From contig JACKNV010000004.1 of assembly GCA_024234735.1 (NCBI GenBank), forward strand, positions 1 to 64,000: 64,000 bases of DNA, given 5' to 3'. Position numbers and translations under genes: made by a program. This DNA comes from Pseudomonadales bacterium. Lineage in GTDB: Bacteria > Pseudomonadota > Gammaproteobacteria > Pseudomonadales > Halieaceae. The number at the start of each line of letters is the position of its first letter. Position 1 is the first letter of the stretch. Below the pieces are notes generated by a model. It was not told the DNA's origin and ran no database searches. It worked only from the letters and a program-made list of their open reading frames with translations. This document shows positions 8,440 through 18,867 of this stretch, one piece after another.

Positions 8440-9789
8440 TTGCCCGAAGTCGCCCGCCAGCGCTACCTGCAGCGCCACCTGGAGGTGAACCTGCCACCGT
8501 GCCCCCGCTCCGGGCGCCGCTGGCAGAATATACTGGTGGTGCCGGCCTACCGGGAGCCCGCCGCGGCGCTGCGCAACCTGGCCCGGATACCCACGGACAG
8601 CGGCGCCACCCTGGTGATCCTGGTGCTTAATCGCCCGGACTCCGACCCGGACCAGACGGCCAACACCGCGCTGCGCAACGCGGTGGCGGGCTTGCCCGCG
8701 AGTGGCGCTGCGCAGCTGCGCGCCCTCAATGCCGGCACCGATCTCTACCTCCACGACATGGAACGCGACAGCGGCGCGCTCCCCGCCGCCCAGGGCGTCG
8801 GCCTGGCCCGCAAGACGGGCTGCGACATCGCCTTCAAATGGATGAGCGAGGGAGCGATAAGCAGCCGCTGGATCTGCAGCGCCGACGCCGACGCGCACCT
8901 GCCGGCGGACTATATGTCGCGCCTGGCCCAGGTGCCGGCGGCCGCGGTCGCCGCCGTCTTCCCCTTCTGGCACCGCCCGGGAAATGACAGCGCCTGCAAT
9001 GTCGCCACCGCCCTCTACGAGCTGCGTCTGCATCACTACGTGCTGGGGCTGGAGTACGCGCGCTCTCCGTACGCCTGGCACTCGCTGGGCAGTTGCCTGG
9101 CGGTCACGGCAGACGGTTATGCCCAGGTGCGCGGCTTTCCAAGGCGCGCCGGTGGCGAGGATTTCTACCTGCTCAACAAGCTGGCCAAGATCGGCCCGGT
9201 TGCGCGCCTGCAGGGCACCTGCCTGCTGTTGGAGTCTCGCCCGTCGCCGCGCGTGCCCTTCGGCACCGGCCCGGCGGTGTCCAGGATCATGGCCGGTGCC
9301 GAGCCCCAGGCGTCGCCCCTGTTCTACCACCCCGCCTGTTTCGCAGCCCTGCGCGCCCTGCTGGAGACCCTCCCGCAACTGGCGGCGGAGCAGTACCGGG
9401 ACGACGATGCTGCGCTCGTTGCAATGCTGCAGTGGCGGGGACTGACCCCGCAGCTCAGCAGCCACTGCGCCGCGACAATGCAGCACATGGGGCTGGCCGC
9501 GGCACTGGCACACTGCCGCCGCCAGGGCAGGACGCCGGATCAGTTCCTGCGGCAGTTTCACCAGTGGTTCGACGGATTTCGCACCCTCAAATTCCTGCAC
9601 GCCATACGCGCGGCGGGCTGGCCCGACCAGACGCTGGCCGCCCTGTGCGACCTGCACCCCGCTATCTGGCCGGCGGACTGTAACCCCGGCATCGATAGCC
9701 AGCGGCGCCAGTTGCTGCGCCACTGGAGCTGGACCGTACCACCTGCTAATAGCGGTTGGCGGTCATGGAATAATCGGGCAAGTTGGTGA
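8440..9789 (+). CDS. glycosyltransferase-like protein (GT-A fold, family uncertain)
   Basis: No ATG suits the start. A TTG at 8440, 4 nt after the miaE stop, gives 449 residues beginning with LPEVARQRYLQRHLEVNLPP. The N-terminal half has the GT-A hallmarks NILVVPAYREP and, later, WICSADADAHLPADYMSRL, a plausible metal-binding acidic motif. GGEDFYLLNKLAKIG resembles the acceptor-side acidic motif of family-2 glycosyltransferases. The C-terminal 150 residues are helical and not recognised. The reading frame shows typical GC-rich codon use throughout. Its 3' end overlaps the end of the convergent GH13 gene by 44 bp. The donor and acceptor are unknown. Coupling to miaE is positional only. Confidence 0.65.
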   Translation: MPEVARQRYLQRHLEVNLPPCPRSGRRWQNILVVPAYREPAAALRNLARIPTDSGATLVILVLNRPDSDPDQTANTALRNAVAGLPASGAAQLRALNAGTDLYLHDMERDSGALPAAQGVGLARKTGCDIAFKWMSEGAISSRWICSADADAHLPADYMSRLAQVPAAAVAAVFPFWHRPGNDSACNVATALYELRLHHYVLGLEYARSPYAWHSLGSCLAVTADGYAQVRGFPRRAGGEDFYLLNKLAKIGPVARLQGTCLLLESRPSPRVPFGTGPAVSRIMAGAEPQASPLFYHPACFAALRALLETLPQLAAEQYRDDDAALVAMLQWRGLTPQLSSHCAATMQHMGLAAALAHCRRQGRTPDQFLRQFHQWFDGFRTLKFLHAIRAAGWPDQTLAALCDLHPAIWPADCNPGIDSQRRQLLRHWSWTVPPANSGWRSWNNRASW

Positions 9790-11563
9790 GCCAGATGCAC
9801 TGATAGGGCTGCAACTCGACCACCTGCGTTCGACTTTCCACCTGCAGGCCGCCCAGCAGGTCGGTCCAGATATCGGTATCGATCAGGTTTACGTCAGACA
9901 GCGGCAGGGGTTGCGGCTGGTTAGTGATATTGGCGATACAGAACACGCACTGGCGCCGATCCAGGCTCTGCCGCCAGAAGCCCAGCAAGGTGTTCTTCAG
10001 GTGCAGGGTGAACTGCGTGGCGTTGGGGTGAAAGGCAGCCTGCCGGCGGCGTATCGCCAGCAACTTTTTCATTTGCACGAATACCCTGTTGTGGTCCGAA
10101 GCGCTGTCGGCCAGCGCGGCCTGCAGCGACTCGTAGCCCCACTGGTGACGGTTTATCGCGCGGTAGTGGCCGGTGTTTTCCACACGCTGGTAGTCGTTGC
10201 GTGTCCCCACCAGGCTGTGCAGGTAAATTCCGGGGATGCCTTCCAGCGCCAGCATGATGGCATGGGCGCAAACAAATCGCGCCACCCCCCACTCATCGGC
10301 ACCGGCCACCGTGCCCTGCAGGGCATCGAACAGGGAGATGTTGATTTCGTAGGGCTTGCTTTGCCCATCTCCCAGCGTGCGGTAGGACACCTGGCCGCCG
10401 AACGCCTCCATGGTGGCAATCAGCTCCGTCAGTTCCTCGTCGGACAGCAGGCCCTCGGCGGGGCGCAGGCCGATACCGTCGTGGGAGGCGATGAAGTTGA
10501 AATACGCGGTACCGTTGCGGGCCGGGGGCATGCTCATCAACCAGTGCTTCAGGTAGCTGCAATCACCGGTCACCAGCGTATTCAGCAACAGCGGCGGCAG
10601 CGAGAAATTGTAGACGCAGTGCGCCTCGTTGCCATTGCCGAAATAGGACAGGTTCTCACGGTTGGGAATATTGGTTTCGGTGATGATGATGGCGTCGGGC
10701 CTGGCGTGCTCCACCAGGGTGCGCAACAGGCGTATCACCTCGTGGGTTTCCTCCAGGTTGATACAGCTGGTGCCGGGGGTTTTCCACAGGAAGGCCACCG
10801 CATCCAGGCGAAAGATGCGCACCCCTTCGTCCAGGTAATGACGCAATATGGAAACAAACTGCTTGAGCACTTCCGGGTTGCGGAAATCCAGGTCTACCTG
10901 GTCGTGGCTGAAGGTACACCACACGTACTGGGTGCCACTGGCCGTTTCCACCTCGCGCAGCAGCGGCGAGGTGCGCGGGCGGACCACTGTATCCAGATCA
11001 TCGCCGGGATCGGCAGTGTAGAAATACCCCGCCCCGGGAGAGCGCCCCTGCAGAAAATTCTCGAACCACAGGCTGCGACCGGAGCAGTGGTTGATGACCA
11101 GGTCCGCCATCAGGTCGTAGTCGTCGGCAATGGCGTTGATGTCGGCCCAGTCGCCCAGGGCCTCGTTGACGCTGGAGTAGTCCAGTACCGCAAAGCCGTC
11201 GTCGGAACTCCAGGGGTAGAACGGCAGCAGGTGTACCCCGGTCAGCAGGCCCTGGGTGTACCGGTCGAGAAAACACTTGAGGGTCTGCAGGGGATTTTCA
11301 TCCGGGCGCAGCACACTGTCGCCGTAGCTGATGACAATGGCGTCGCGCTCACACCAGTGGTTCTTGTGCCCCAGCACCAGCTCCTGGGTCGCATCCAGCT
11401 GCATCAGCTCCAGCAACTCCCCGGCCAGCCCGTCGAGATCGGCGCCCAGCGGGTTGGCGTGATAAATCATGTCCAGGTGGTGCTGGACCCGGTCGCCCAG
11501 GTTCAATTGCTCATTTACATGCTTTGACAAGAGGCAGTCCCACGGTTGCGCTGAATTGGGCAT
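9746..11563 (-). CDS. GH13_18 phosphorylase, probable glucosylglycerate phosphorylase
   Basis: The start is set at ATG 11563 (MPNSAQPWDC) because GGTGGAGG lies just upstream; this puts the first 53 nt inside the 3' end of the GT81 gene. The 605-residue protein is a sucrose-phosphorylase-like GH13 enzyme. The nucleophile motif is IFRLDAVAFLWK, the acid/base motif IIITETNIPN and the transition-state Asp motif FIASHDGIG. In this subfamily enzymes phosphorolyse sucrose, sucrose-6-phosphate, glucosylglycerol or glucosylglycerate. The operon context (glucosyl-3-phosphoglycerate synthase, phosphatase, glycerate kinase) argues for glucosylglycerate, giving glucose-1-phosphate plus glycerate. It is annotated in many genomes simply as sucrose phosphorylase. 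No signal peptide is seen. Confidence 0.8.
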   Translation of the reverse strand: MPNSAQPWDCLLSKHVNEQLNLGDRVQHHLDMIYHANPLGADLDGLAGELLELMQLDATQELVLGHKNHWCERDAIVISYGDSVLRPDENPLQTLKCFLDRYTQGLLTGVHLLPFYPWSSDDGFAVLDYSSVNEALGDWADINAIADDYDLMADLVINHCSGRSLWFENFLQGRSPGAGYFYTADPGDDLDTVVRPRTSPLLREVETASGTQYVWCTFSHDQVDLDFRNPEVLKQFVSILRHYLDEGVRIFRLDAVAFLWKTPGTSCINLEETHEVIRLLRTLVEHARPDAIIITETNIPNRENLSYFGNGNEAHCVYNFSLPPLLLNTLVTGDCSYLKHWLMSMPPARNGTAYFNFIASHDGIGLRPAEGLLSDEELTELIATMEAFGGQVSYRTLGDGQSKPYEINISLFDALQGTVAGADEWGVARFVCAHAIMLALEGIPGIYLHSLVGTRNDYQRVENTGHYRAINRHQWGYESLQAALADSASDHNRVFVQMKKLLAIRRRQAAFHPNATQFTLHLKNTLLGFWRQSLDRRQCVFCIANITNQPQPLPLSDVNLIDTDIWTDLLGGLQVESRTQVVELQPYQCIWLTNLPDYSMTANRY

Positions 11564-12767
11564 GGTCGGCCTCCACCGCATCCTGCAGACGCTCCAGGAT
11601 ATCGGGTATGGCGCTGATCACCCTGTTCCAGCTGGGTATGAAGGGGCGTTCCATGGGCCGGACAAGAAAGGCCTCTCCGGCTTTCATGATGTTTTGCGCA
11701 AACAGCTCCACCGCTTTTTCCTCACTGTGGATATCGAGGCTGAGACCATTCATCAGGGCATCGTTGTGGTAGGTCTCCACGAAGTCCAGGGCAATGCGGA
11801 AATAGGTCGCCTTCAGGGAGCGGAAGGTTTCGGTGTTGAAAGTGATGCCCCGGGTGGCCAGCTTGCGGAACAGGGCCTTGGCGATATCGATGGACATTTT
11901 CGACAGCCCGCCCTCGTCGTCATCCGCCGACAGCTGCTGGTGCTTGTGATCGTAGGTATCGGCGATATCGGCCTGGCACAGGCGGTTGTTGGCGTAGTTG
12001 CGATACATTTCCGACAGCACCCCGATCTCCAGCCCCCAGTCACTGGGGATGAGGATGTCGTTGAGCACATCCCGGCGGAAGGAGAACTCCCCGGCCAGGG
12101 GATAGCGGAAGCTGTCCATGTAATCCAGGTATTCGATATCGCCAACGGTTTTCTTCAGGGCGCGCAGCAGCGGCGTCACCAGCAGCCGGCTCACCCGGCC
12201 GTTGATCTTGCCGTCCGCCACCCGGGAGTAGTAGCCCTTGCAGAATTCGTAGTTGAAACGGGGATGGGCCACGGGGTAGATGAGCCGCGCCAGCAACGAA
12301 CGCTCATAGGTGAGAATATCGCAATCGTGCAGCGCCACCGACTCACAGCGGTTGGAGGCCAGGGTGTAGCCCATGCAGTACCAGACGTTGCGGCCCTTGC
12401 CCAGTTCCCGCGGGGCCAGGTCGAGCTCCTGCAACTCGCGATCCAGCGCCTGCAGCCGCGGCCCGTCGTTCCACAGCACCCGGTGCTCCTGTGGCAGGCC
12501 CGCAAAAAAACGCAGGGCCTGGCGGTACTGCGCCTCGTCCGCCCTGTCCAGCCCGATCACTATCTGCGCCAGGTACGGCACCTGCTGGAGTTCGCCGACG
12601 ATGCGCGGCAGCGCCTCCCCTTCCAGCTCCGAGTACAGCGATGGCAGTATCAGGCCCATGGGCCGCTTGCGGGAAAATCCCACGAGTTCCCGCTCTAGTT
12701 CCTCCACCGGCCTGCGCGACAGGTTGTGCAGGGTGGTAATGATGCCATTCTGGTAAAAATCGCCCAT
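11511..12767 (-). CDS. gpgS: glucosyl-3-phosphoglycerate synthase (GT81)
   Basis: Translation starts at ATG 12767 (MGDFYQNGIITTLHNLSRR), preceded by GGCGGAGG; the longer in-frame extension overlaps the phosphatase gene and has no family character. The 418-residue protein matches GT81 synthases. It has GRNVWYCMGYTLASN, a metal-binding HDCDILTYERSL motif, FCKGYYSRVADGKINGRVSRLLV and EFSFRRDVLNDI. The family transfers glucose from an NDP-glucose donor to 3-phosphoglycerate, giving glucosyl-3-phosphoglycerate. Mannosyl-3-phosphoglycerate synthase is a related alternative product. In halophilic and marine bacteria this is the committed step to the osmolyte glucosylglycerate. The gene sits 17 nt after the phosphatase that would act next. 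Confidence 0.88.
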   Translation of the reverse strand: MGDFYQNGIITTLHNLSRRPVEELERELVGFSRKRPMGLILPSLYSELEGEALPRIVGELQQVPYLAQIVIGLDRADEAQYRQALRFFAGLPQEHRVLWNDGPRLQALDRELQELDLAPRELGKGRNVWYCMGYTLASNRCESVALHDCDILTYERSLLARLIYPVAHPRFNYEFCKGYYSRVADGKINGRVSRLLVTPLLRALKKTVGDIEYLDYMDSFRYPLAGEFSFRRDVLNDILIPSDWGLEIGVLSEMYRNYANNRLCQADIADTYDHKHQQLSADDDEGGLSKMSIDIAKALFRKLATRGITFNTETFRSLKATYFRIALDFVETYHNDALMNGLSLDIHSEEKAVELFAQNIMKAGEAFLVRPMERPFIPSWNRVISAIPDILERLQDAVEADHAQFSATVGLPLVKACK

Positions 12768-12784
12768 GAGAGCCTCCGCCTGAA

Positions 12785-13630
12785 TCAGCCAAGCTGTGGA
12801 AAGTGTTGCAACCAGCGTGCCACGCCCTGTGCCCAACCGGCCGGCCCGTATGCCTGGCTGCGCAGCACACCGGCCGTGCGCGCCAGCACCGGGAAGTCAT
12901 GTACCGGCGAGCGCACCAGCAAGGCGGTTTCCGCCACCTCGAGCATGGCGCAGTCGTTGCCGCTGTCGCCGATCGCCAGGTCGTGACAGGTGGTTGCGCC
13001 CCGGGCCTGCACACAGGCCTGGCGCAGCCAACAGAGCGCCCTGCCCTTGTCGCTGCCGCCCGCCACCGACAGGAAACGCCCGCCCTGCAGCACCGTGGCC
13101 CCCCCGGCCTGCAGTGCCTCGATGAACGCGCGTCGGCCAGCGGCACTACCGCGCCATTGCACCGGCTCGCTGTATTCGCGCCGGTTGGCCAGCGCCGCCT
13201 GCTCCACGGGCAGCCCGGTCATGGCGGCGATGCCCTCATCGCCGGCCCGGAAAAAGTACTCGAAATCGTCGCCGAATTCGCCTTCCAGCGACGCCAGCAA
13301 CTGCAACCAGCGCTGGCGCGGAGCGCCCAGCTCACACACCCAGTAACTCCCGCGGGCTGTGGTGCCAGCCGGCTGGGTGGGAAAATAACCCTCGGGGATA
13401 TATACCGCGGCGCCGTTTTCGACAATGAACGGATGGCCGTTCTCGAGCCTGCTGCGCAGGGCCTGGACTTCGTCGCGGCATTTGCTGGTCACCGGGATGA
13501 CCGGTATCGCCGCCTGCCGCAGGGCCTGCAAGGCCGGCAGGGCGGCGTGAAAACTGTAGTTGTGGTGATCCAGCAGGGAGCCATCCAGGTCGGTGAACAC
13601 CATGCGCAGCGCCTCTTCCGCAATGGTCAC
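12785..13630 (-). CDS. HAD-family glucosyl/mannosyl-3-phosphoglycerate phosphatase
   Basis: A GTG at 13630 overlaps the glycerate kinase stop (GTGA), giving 281 residues; ATG at 13603 is an alternative. The HAD nucleophile motif is VFTDLDGSLLDHH (Asp14, Asp16). Motif II is PVTSKC, and the C-terminal GDSGNDCAMLEVA supplies the last acidic pair. The Cof-type/MPGP cap (about residues 85-190) includes IVENGAAVYIPEGY, typical of mannosyl-3-phosphoglycerate phosphatases, many of which also accept the glucosyl analogue. It should dephosphorylate the GpgS product to glucosylglycerate. Position between the kinase and synthase genes supports this. Confidence 0.85.
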   Translation of the reverse strand: MTIAEEALRMVFTDLDGSLLDHHNYSFHAALPALQALRQAAIPVIPVTSKCRDEVQALRSRLENGHPFIVENGAAVYIPEGYFPTQPAGTTARGSYWVCELGAPRQRWLQLLASLEGEFGDDFEYFFRAGDEGIAAMTGLPVEQAALANRREYSEPVQWRGSAAGRRAFIEALQAGGATVLQGGRFLSVAGGSDKGRALCWLRQACVQARGATTCHDLAIGDSGNDCAMLEVAETALLVRSPVHDFPVLARTAGVLRSQAYGPAGWAQGVARWLQHFPQLG

Positions 13631-14532
13631 GCCACCGCCCCCTGGCGATACCCCGAGATGCGGCGCCGGGCATCCAGGGTGTACAGGTGGTCCACCTGTG
13701 CCGGCAGGGTAGCCAGGCAATGTTCCGTGAGCCGCTGGTAGAACTGGATAAAACGGGCGAGCTCGGCCTCGCCCATCAGGCCCTGCCCGGCACCGCCGCT
13801 GGCGGCGCGCAACTTCTCCTCCTGCTCCAGGCGCCAGGTATATACGCTGGCAAACGATGGCGCCTGCAGCATTACCCAACAGTCCACCCGCTGGTAGAGG
13901 GCGAGGTAATCCCGCGCCAGGGCGGCGTTGACATAGCCGCGCCAGCGGCCGTCGGCGTCCTCCAGGCGCTCCAGTTGATTGACCGGCGCGACCAGTTGCG
14001 CCGCCTCCTGGGGCCTCGCCCCGAGGCACCAACCCTCCAGCAGCACAATATCCAGCGGCGCGGCCACCTCATCCCAGGCAGTGCGTGGCCGGCGATCGTC
14101 CCGGGCTTTGTCAAACCGCGGCACTGCCACCGGGTGCGGGGCCCCGGGCACCAGCAGGCCCTCCAGGGTCGCGCCCAGCAGCGCCATATCGTGGGTACCG
14201 GGCACGCCCCGGGTACCCAGCAGGGGGTGGGTGTCGGCAGCGAGCGCCTGGCGCTCGGCCCGGCTCAGATAGAAATCGTCCAGCGACAGCGCCAACACCC
14301 GCAACTGGCGCTGCGCCGCCAACCGGCTGCAAAGATAGGCACACAGCGTGGTCTTGCCTGAGCCCTGGCAACCGTTTACGGCCACCAGCAGGGGGTGCGA
14401 CGCACCATGTTGGTGCCCTGCCAGGGCGTCCGCCAGCGGATCGAACCATTTCTGTGCATGCAGCAGGTAATCCTGCCCCAGCCTGTGCTGGCTGCAAAAT
14501 GCCTCCTGCCATGACGCGGCATGGTGGTTCAC
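13627..14532 (-). CDS. D-glycerate 3-kinase (P-loop, plant GLYK-like)
   Basis: GTG at 14532 is preferred as the start because GTGAGGGA precedes it; a TTG at 14589 would extend the frame by 19 residues. The resulting 301-residue protein has the Walker A loop VNGCQGSGKTTL, then LALSLDDFYLSRAERQ, GTRGVPGTHD, and LEGWCLGARP, a pattern shared with plant-type glycerate kinases and the YggC-like branch. It should phosphorylate D-glycerate to 3-phosphoglycerate using ATP. In this operon that feeds the acceptor for GpgS and also recovers glycerate released by the phosphorylase, closing a cycle. Coupled to the phosphatase gene by a 4-nt overlap. Confidence 0.85.
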   Translation of the reverse strand: MNHHAASWQEAFCSQHRLGQDYLLHAQKWFDPLADALAGHQHGASHPLLVAVNGCQGSGKTTLCAYLCSRLAAQRQLRVLALSLDDFYLSRAERQALAADTHPLLGTRGVPGTHDMALLGATLEGLLVPGAPHPVAVPRFDKARDDRRPRTAWDEVAAPLDIVLLEGWCLGARPQEAAQLVAPVNQLERLEDADGRWRGYVNAALARDYLALYQRVDCWVMLQAPSFASVYTWRLEQEEKLRAASGGAGQGLMGEAELARFIQFYQRLTEHCLATLPAQVDHLYTLDARRRISGYRQGAVA

Positions 14533-14634
14533 TGTCTGTCCCTCACCTGGCAAGCCGTCCAAGCTGGTTCTGCCCAGCCACTTCCCCAAGCAGGAGCAGT
14601 ATCCGTGCCAATCACGCCGCGGCGGCAGCCTCGC

Positions 14635-15987
14635 CTACATCACCAGACGGCGGATATCCCCCAGCAGGGCCACCAGCCGAGTCAGGAACCGCCCGCCGTC
14701 ACCGCCGTTTATCACCCGGTGATCGTAGGACAGCGCCAGCGGCAACAGGGTGCGCGGCACGAAGCCCTGGCCGTCCCAGACCGGCCTGGTCGCAGCCCGG
14801 GAAACCCCGAGAATACCGACTTCCGGCGGATTGACGATAGGCGTGAAGCCGTTGCCGCCGATCGTGCCCAGGCTGGACACGGTGAAGCAGCCGCCCTGCA
14901 TCTCGGCGGGAGTGAGCTTGCGCTCGCGCGCCTTGTCGGCCAGGGCCAGCACTTCCGCGGCCAGCTCCCACACCGACTTCCTGTCCACGTCGCGGATCAC
15001 CGGCACCATCAGGCCGGCGGGCGTGTCCACCGCCATGCCGATGTGGGTATAGCGTTTGTAGACCAGCTGCTCGCCATTGGCGGCGAGGGAGCTGGCGAAC
15101 TTGGGCTGCTCGCGCAGCGCCACGGCACAGGCCTTGAGGATGAAAGGCAGCGGGGTGAGCCGGGTACCACGCTGCCCGGCCTCGCCCTTGAGGCCCTGCC
15201 GGAAGGCCTCCAGTTCGGTGATATCGGCCTCGTCGAACTGGGTGACATGGGGCACGTTCAGCCAGCTGCGCTGCATATTGGCGGCGGTGAGTTTGTCCAG
15301 CTTGCTGCGCTGGGTCACCTCGACTTCGCCGAACCGGGAGAAATCGATTTCCGGAATCGCGGGAATGCCCGCCCCTGAGCCAGTCCCCCCGGAGAGGGCC
15401 TGCTTCACATACTGCTGCAGGTCCTCCTTGAGCACGCGACCGCGCGGCCCGGACCCTGATACCTGCTGCAGCGGTACCCCGAACTCCCTGGCAAGCTTGC
15501 GCACTGCGGGGCCGGCGTAAGCACCCCCGCCAGACGCGGCTTCCAGGCGGGCGGGCGCAGCCCTCGCCTCCCCTGGGTGGGGCGGCGTTGCCGCCGCCCC
15601 GGTCGCCGCTGGTGCATCGCCCGTTCCCGCTGCCGCCTCCGTATCGGCGATCTCGGGCGCCACGCCGCGCGTCGGCGGCGGGGCTTCCTCCTCATCGGCG
15701 GCGACCGCCGGGTCTCCACCGGGTTGCCCAGTGGCATCGGCACCGCCATCGGCCGTCTCGATCACTGCCACCGGGGCGCCCTCGGCCAGTTGCTGGCCCT
15801 CGCTCACCAGCAGTTCCACCACGGTACCCGCCACCGTGGAGGGAATCTCCATGGACGCCTTGTCCGACTCCAGCACCAGCAGGCCCTGGTCGGCGACCAC
15901 CTCGTCGCCCACGGCAACCAGCAGCTCGATGACTTCCGCGCCTTCGGCGCCGCCGATATCCGGAACTGTCACTTGTTGTTTTGCCAT
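14635..15987 (-). CDS. aceF: pyruvate dehydrogenase E2, dihydrolipoamide acetyltransferase
   Basis: This 450-residue protein has one N-terminal lipoyl domain with the modified lysine in LESDKASMEIPS (about residues 39-50). It is followed by a long Ala/Pro/Gly linker (about 80-150), a peripheral-subunit-binding domain (AGPAVRKLAREFGV and GPRGRVLKEDL), and a catalytic domain ending with the active-site SYDHRVINGGDGGRF. Many gammaproteobacterial AceF proteins carry two or three lipoyl domains; this one has only one. E2 transfers the acetyl group to CoA in the pyruvate dehydrogenase complex. It lies 17 nt downstream of aceE in the same operon; no lpdA is seen downstream. Confidence 0.96.
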   Translation of the reverse strand: MAKQQVTVPDIGGAEGAEVIELLVAVGDEVVADQGLLVLESDKASMEIPSTVAGTVVELLVSEGQQLAEGAPVAVIETADGGADATGQPGGDPAVAADEEEAPPPTRGVAPEIADTEAAAGTGDAPAATGAAATPPHPGEARAAPARLEAASGGGAYAGPAVRKLAREFGVPLQQVSGSGPRGRVLKEDLQQYVKQALSGGTGSGAGIPAIPEIDFSRFGEVEVTQRSKLDKLTAANMQRSWLNVPHVTQFDEADITELEAFRQGLKGEAGQRGTRLTPLPFILKACAVALREQPKFASSLAANGEQLVYKRYTHIGMAVDTPAGLMVPVIRDVDRKSVWELAAEVLALADKARERKLTPAEMQGGCFTVSSLGTIGGNGFTPIVNPPEVGILGVSRAATRPVWDGQGFVPRTLLPLALSYDHRVINGGDGGRFLTRLVALLGDIRRLVM

Positions 15988-16004
15988 GTCGTTTTCCTTT
16001 CGCG

Positions 16005-18656
<2,652 letters not shown>

Positions 18657-18713
18657 AACGATTGCCTCTGCTGTGACCTGAAGCCCGGATCGGCGTAACT
18701 TTCCCGCATTTTA

Positions 18714-18730
18714 GGTTCTATTATAGAACC
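18714..18730. promoter_or_regulatory. 17-bp palindrome upstream of aceE, putative operator
   Basis: GGTTCTAT-T-ATAGAACC is a perfect dyad with 8-bp arms and a one-base centre, 58 nt upstream of the aceE start. A closely related copy occurs at 18850-18866. This differs from the E. coli PdhR box (ATTGGT-N3-ACCAAT) but has the size and symmetry of a GntR- or MarR-type operator. The binding protein is unknown. Confidence 0.55.
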
Positions 18731-18772
18731 AATAGTGCGACGCACGACGCGTGGGCTGCGCAGGTTCCCCCG

Positions 18773-18805
18773 AAAAACTCCGCGGGCGGCGTATGGGCGC
18801 CCGCG
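18773..18805 (-). terminator. rho-independent terminator after the pitrilysin gene
   Basis: Read on the minus strand, the stem CGCGGGCG, a 9-nt loop and CGCCCGCG are followed closely by GAGTTTTT. The hairpin lies about 60-90 nt downstream of the protease stop and upstream of the aceE operator at 18714, so it separates the two transcription units. Confidence 0.75.
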
Positions 18806-18849
18806 CGGATTAGCAGAACAGTATAGCAACCACCCTGGAAAAGAAATCT

Positions 18850-18866
18850 GGTTCTATTTTGGAACT
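18850..18866. promoter_or_regulatory. second, imperfect GGTTCTATT dyad
   Basis: GGTTCTATTTTGGAACT repeats the left arm of the 18714-18730 palindrome exactly and keeps GAAC of the right arm. The two sites are 136 bp apart, centre to centre, bracketing the terminator. The spacing would allow cooperative or looping control of the aceE promoter. Confidence 0.4.
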
Positions 18867-18867
18867 A

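Noticed and set aside
11511..11563. Frameshift between GT81 and GH13 genes
   Set aside because: Both frames are intact; the overlap is explained by an internal start with a good ribosome-binding site.
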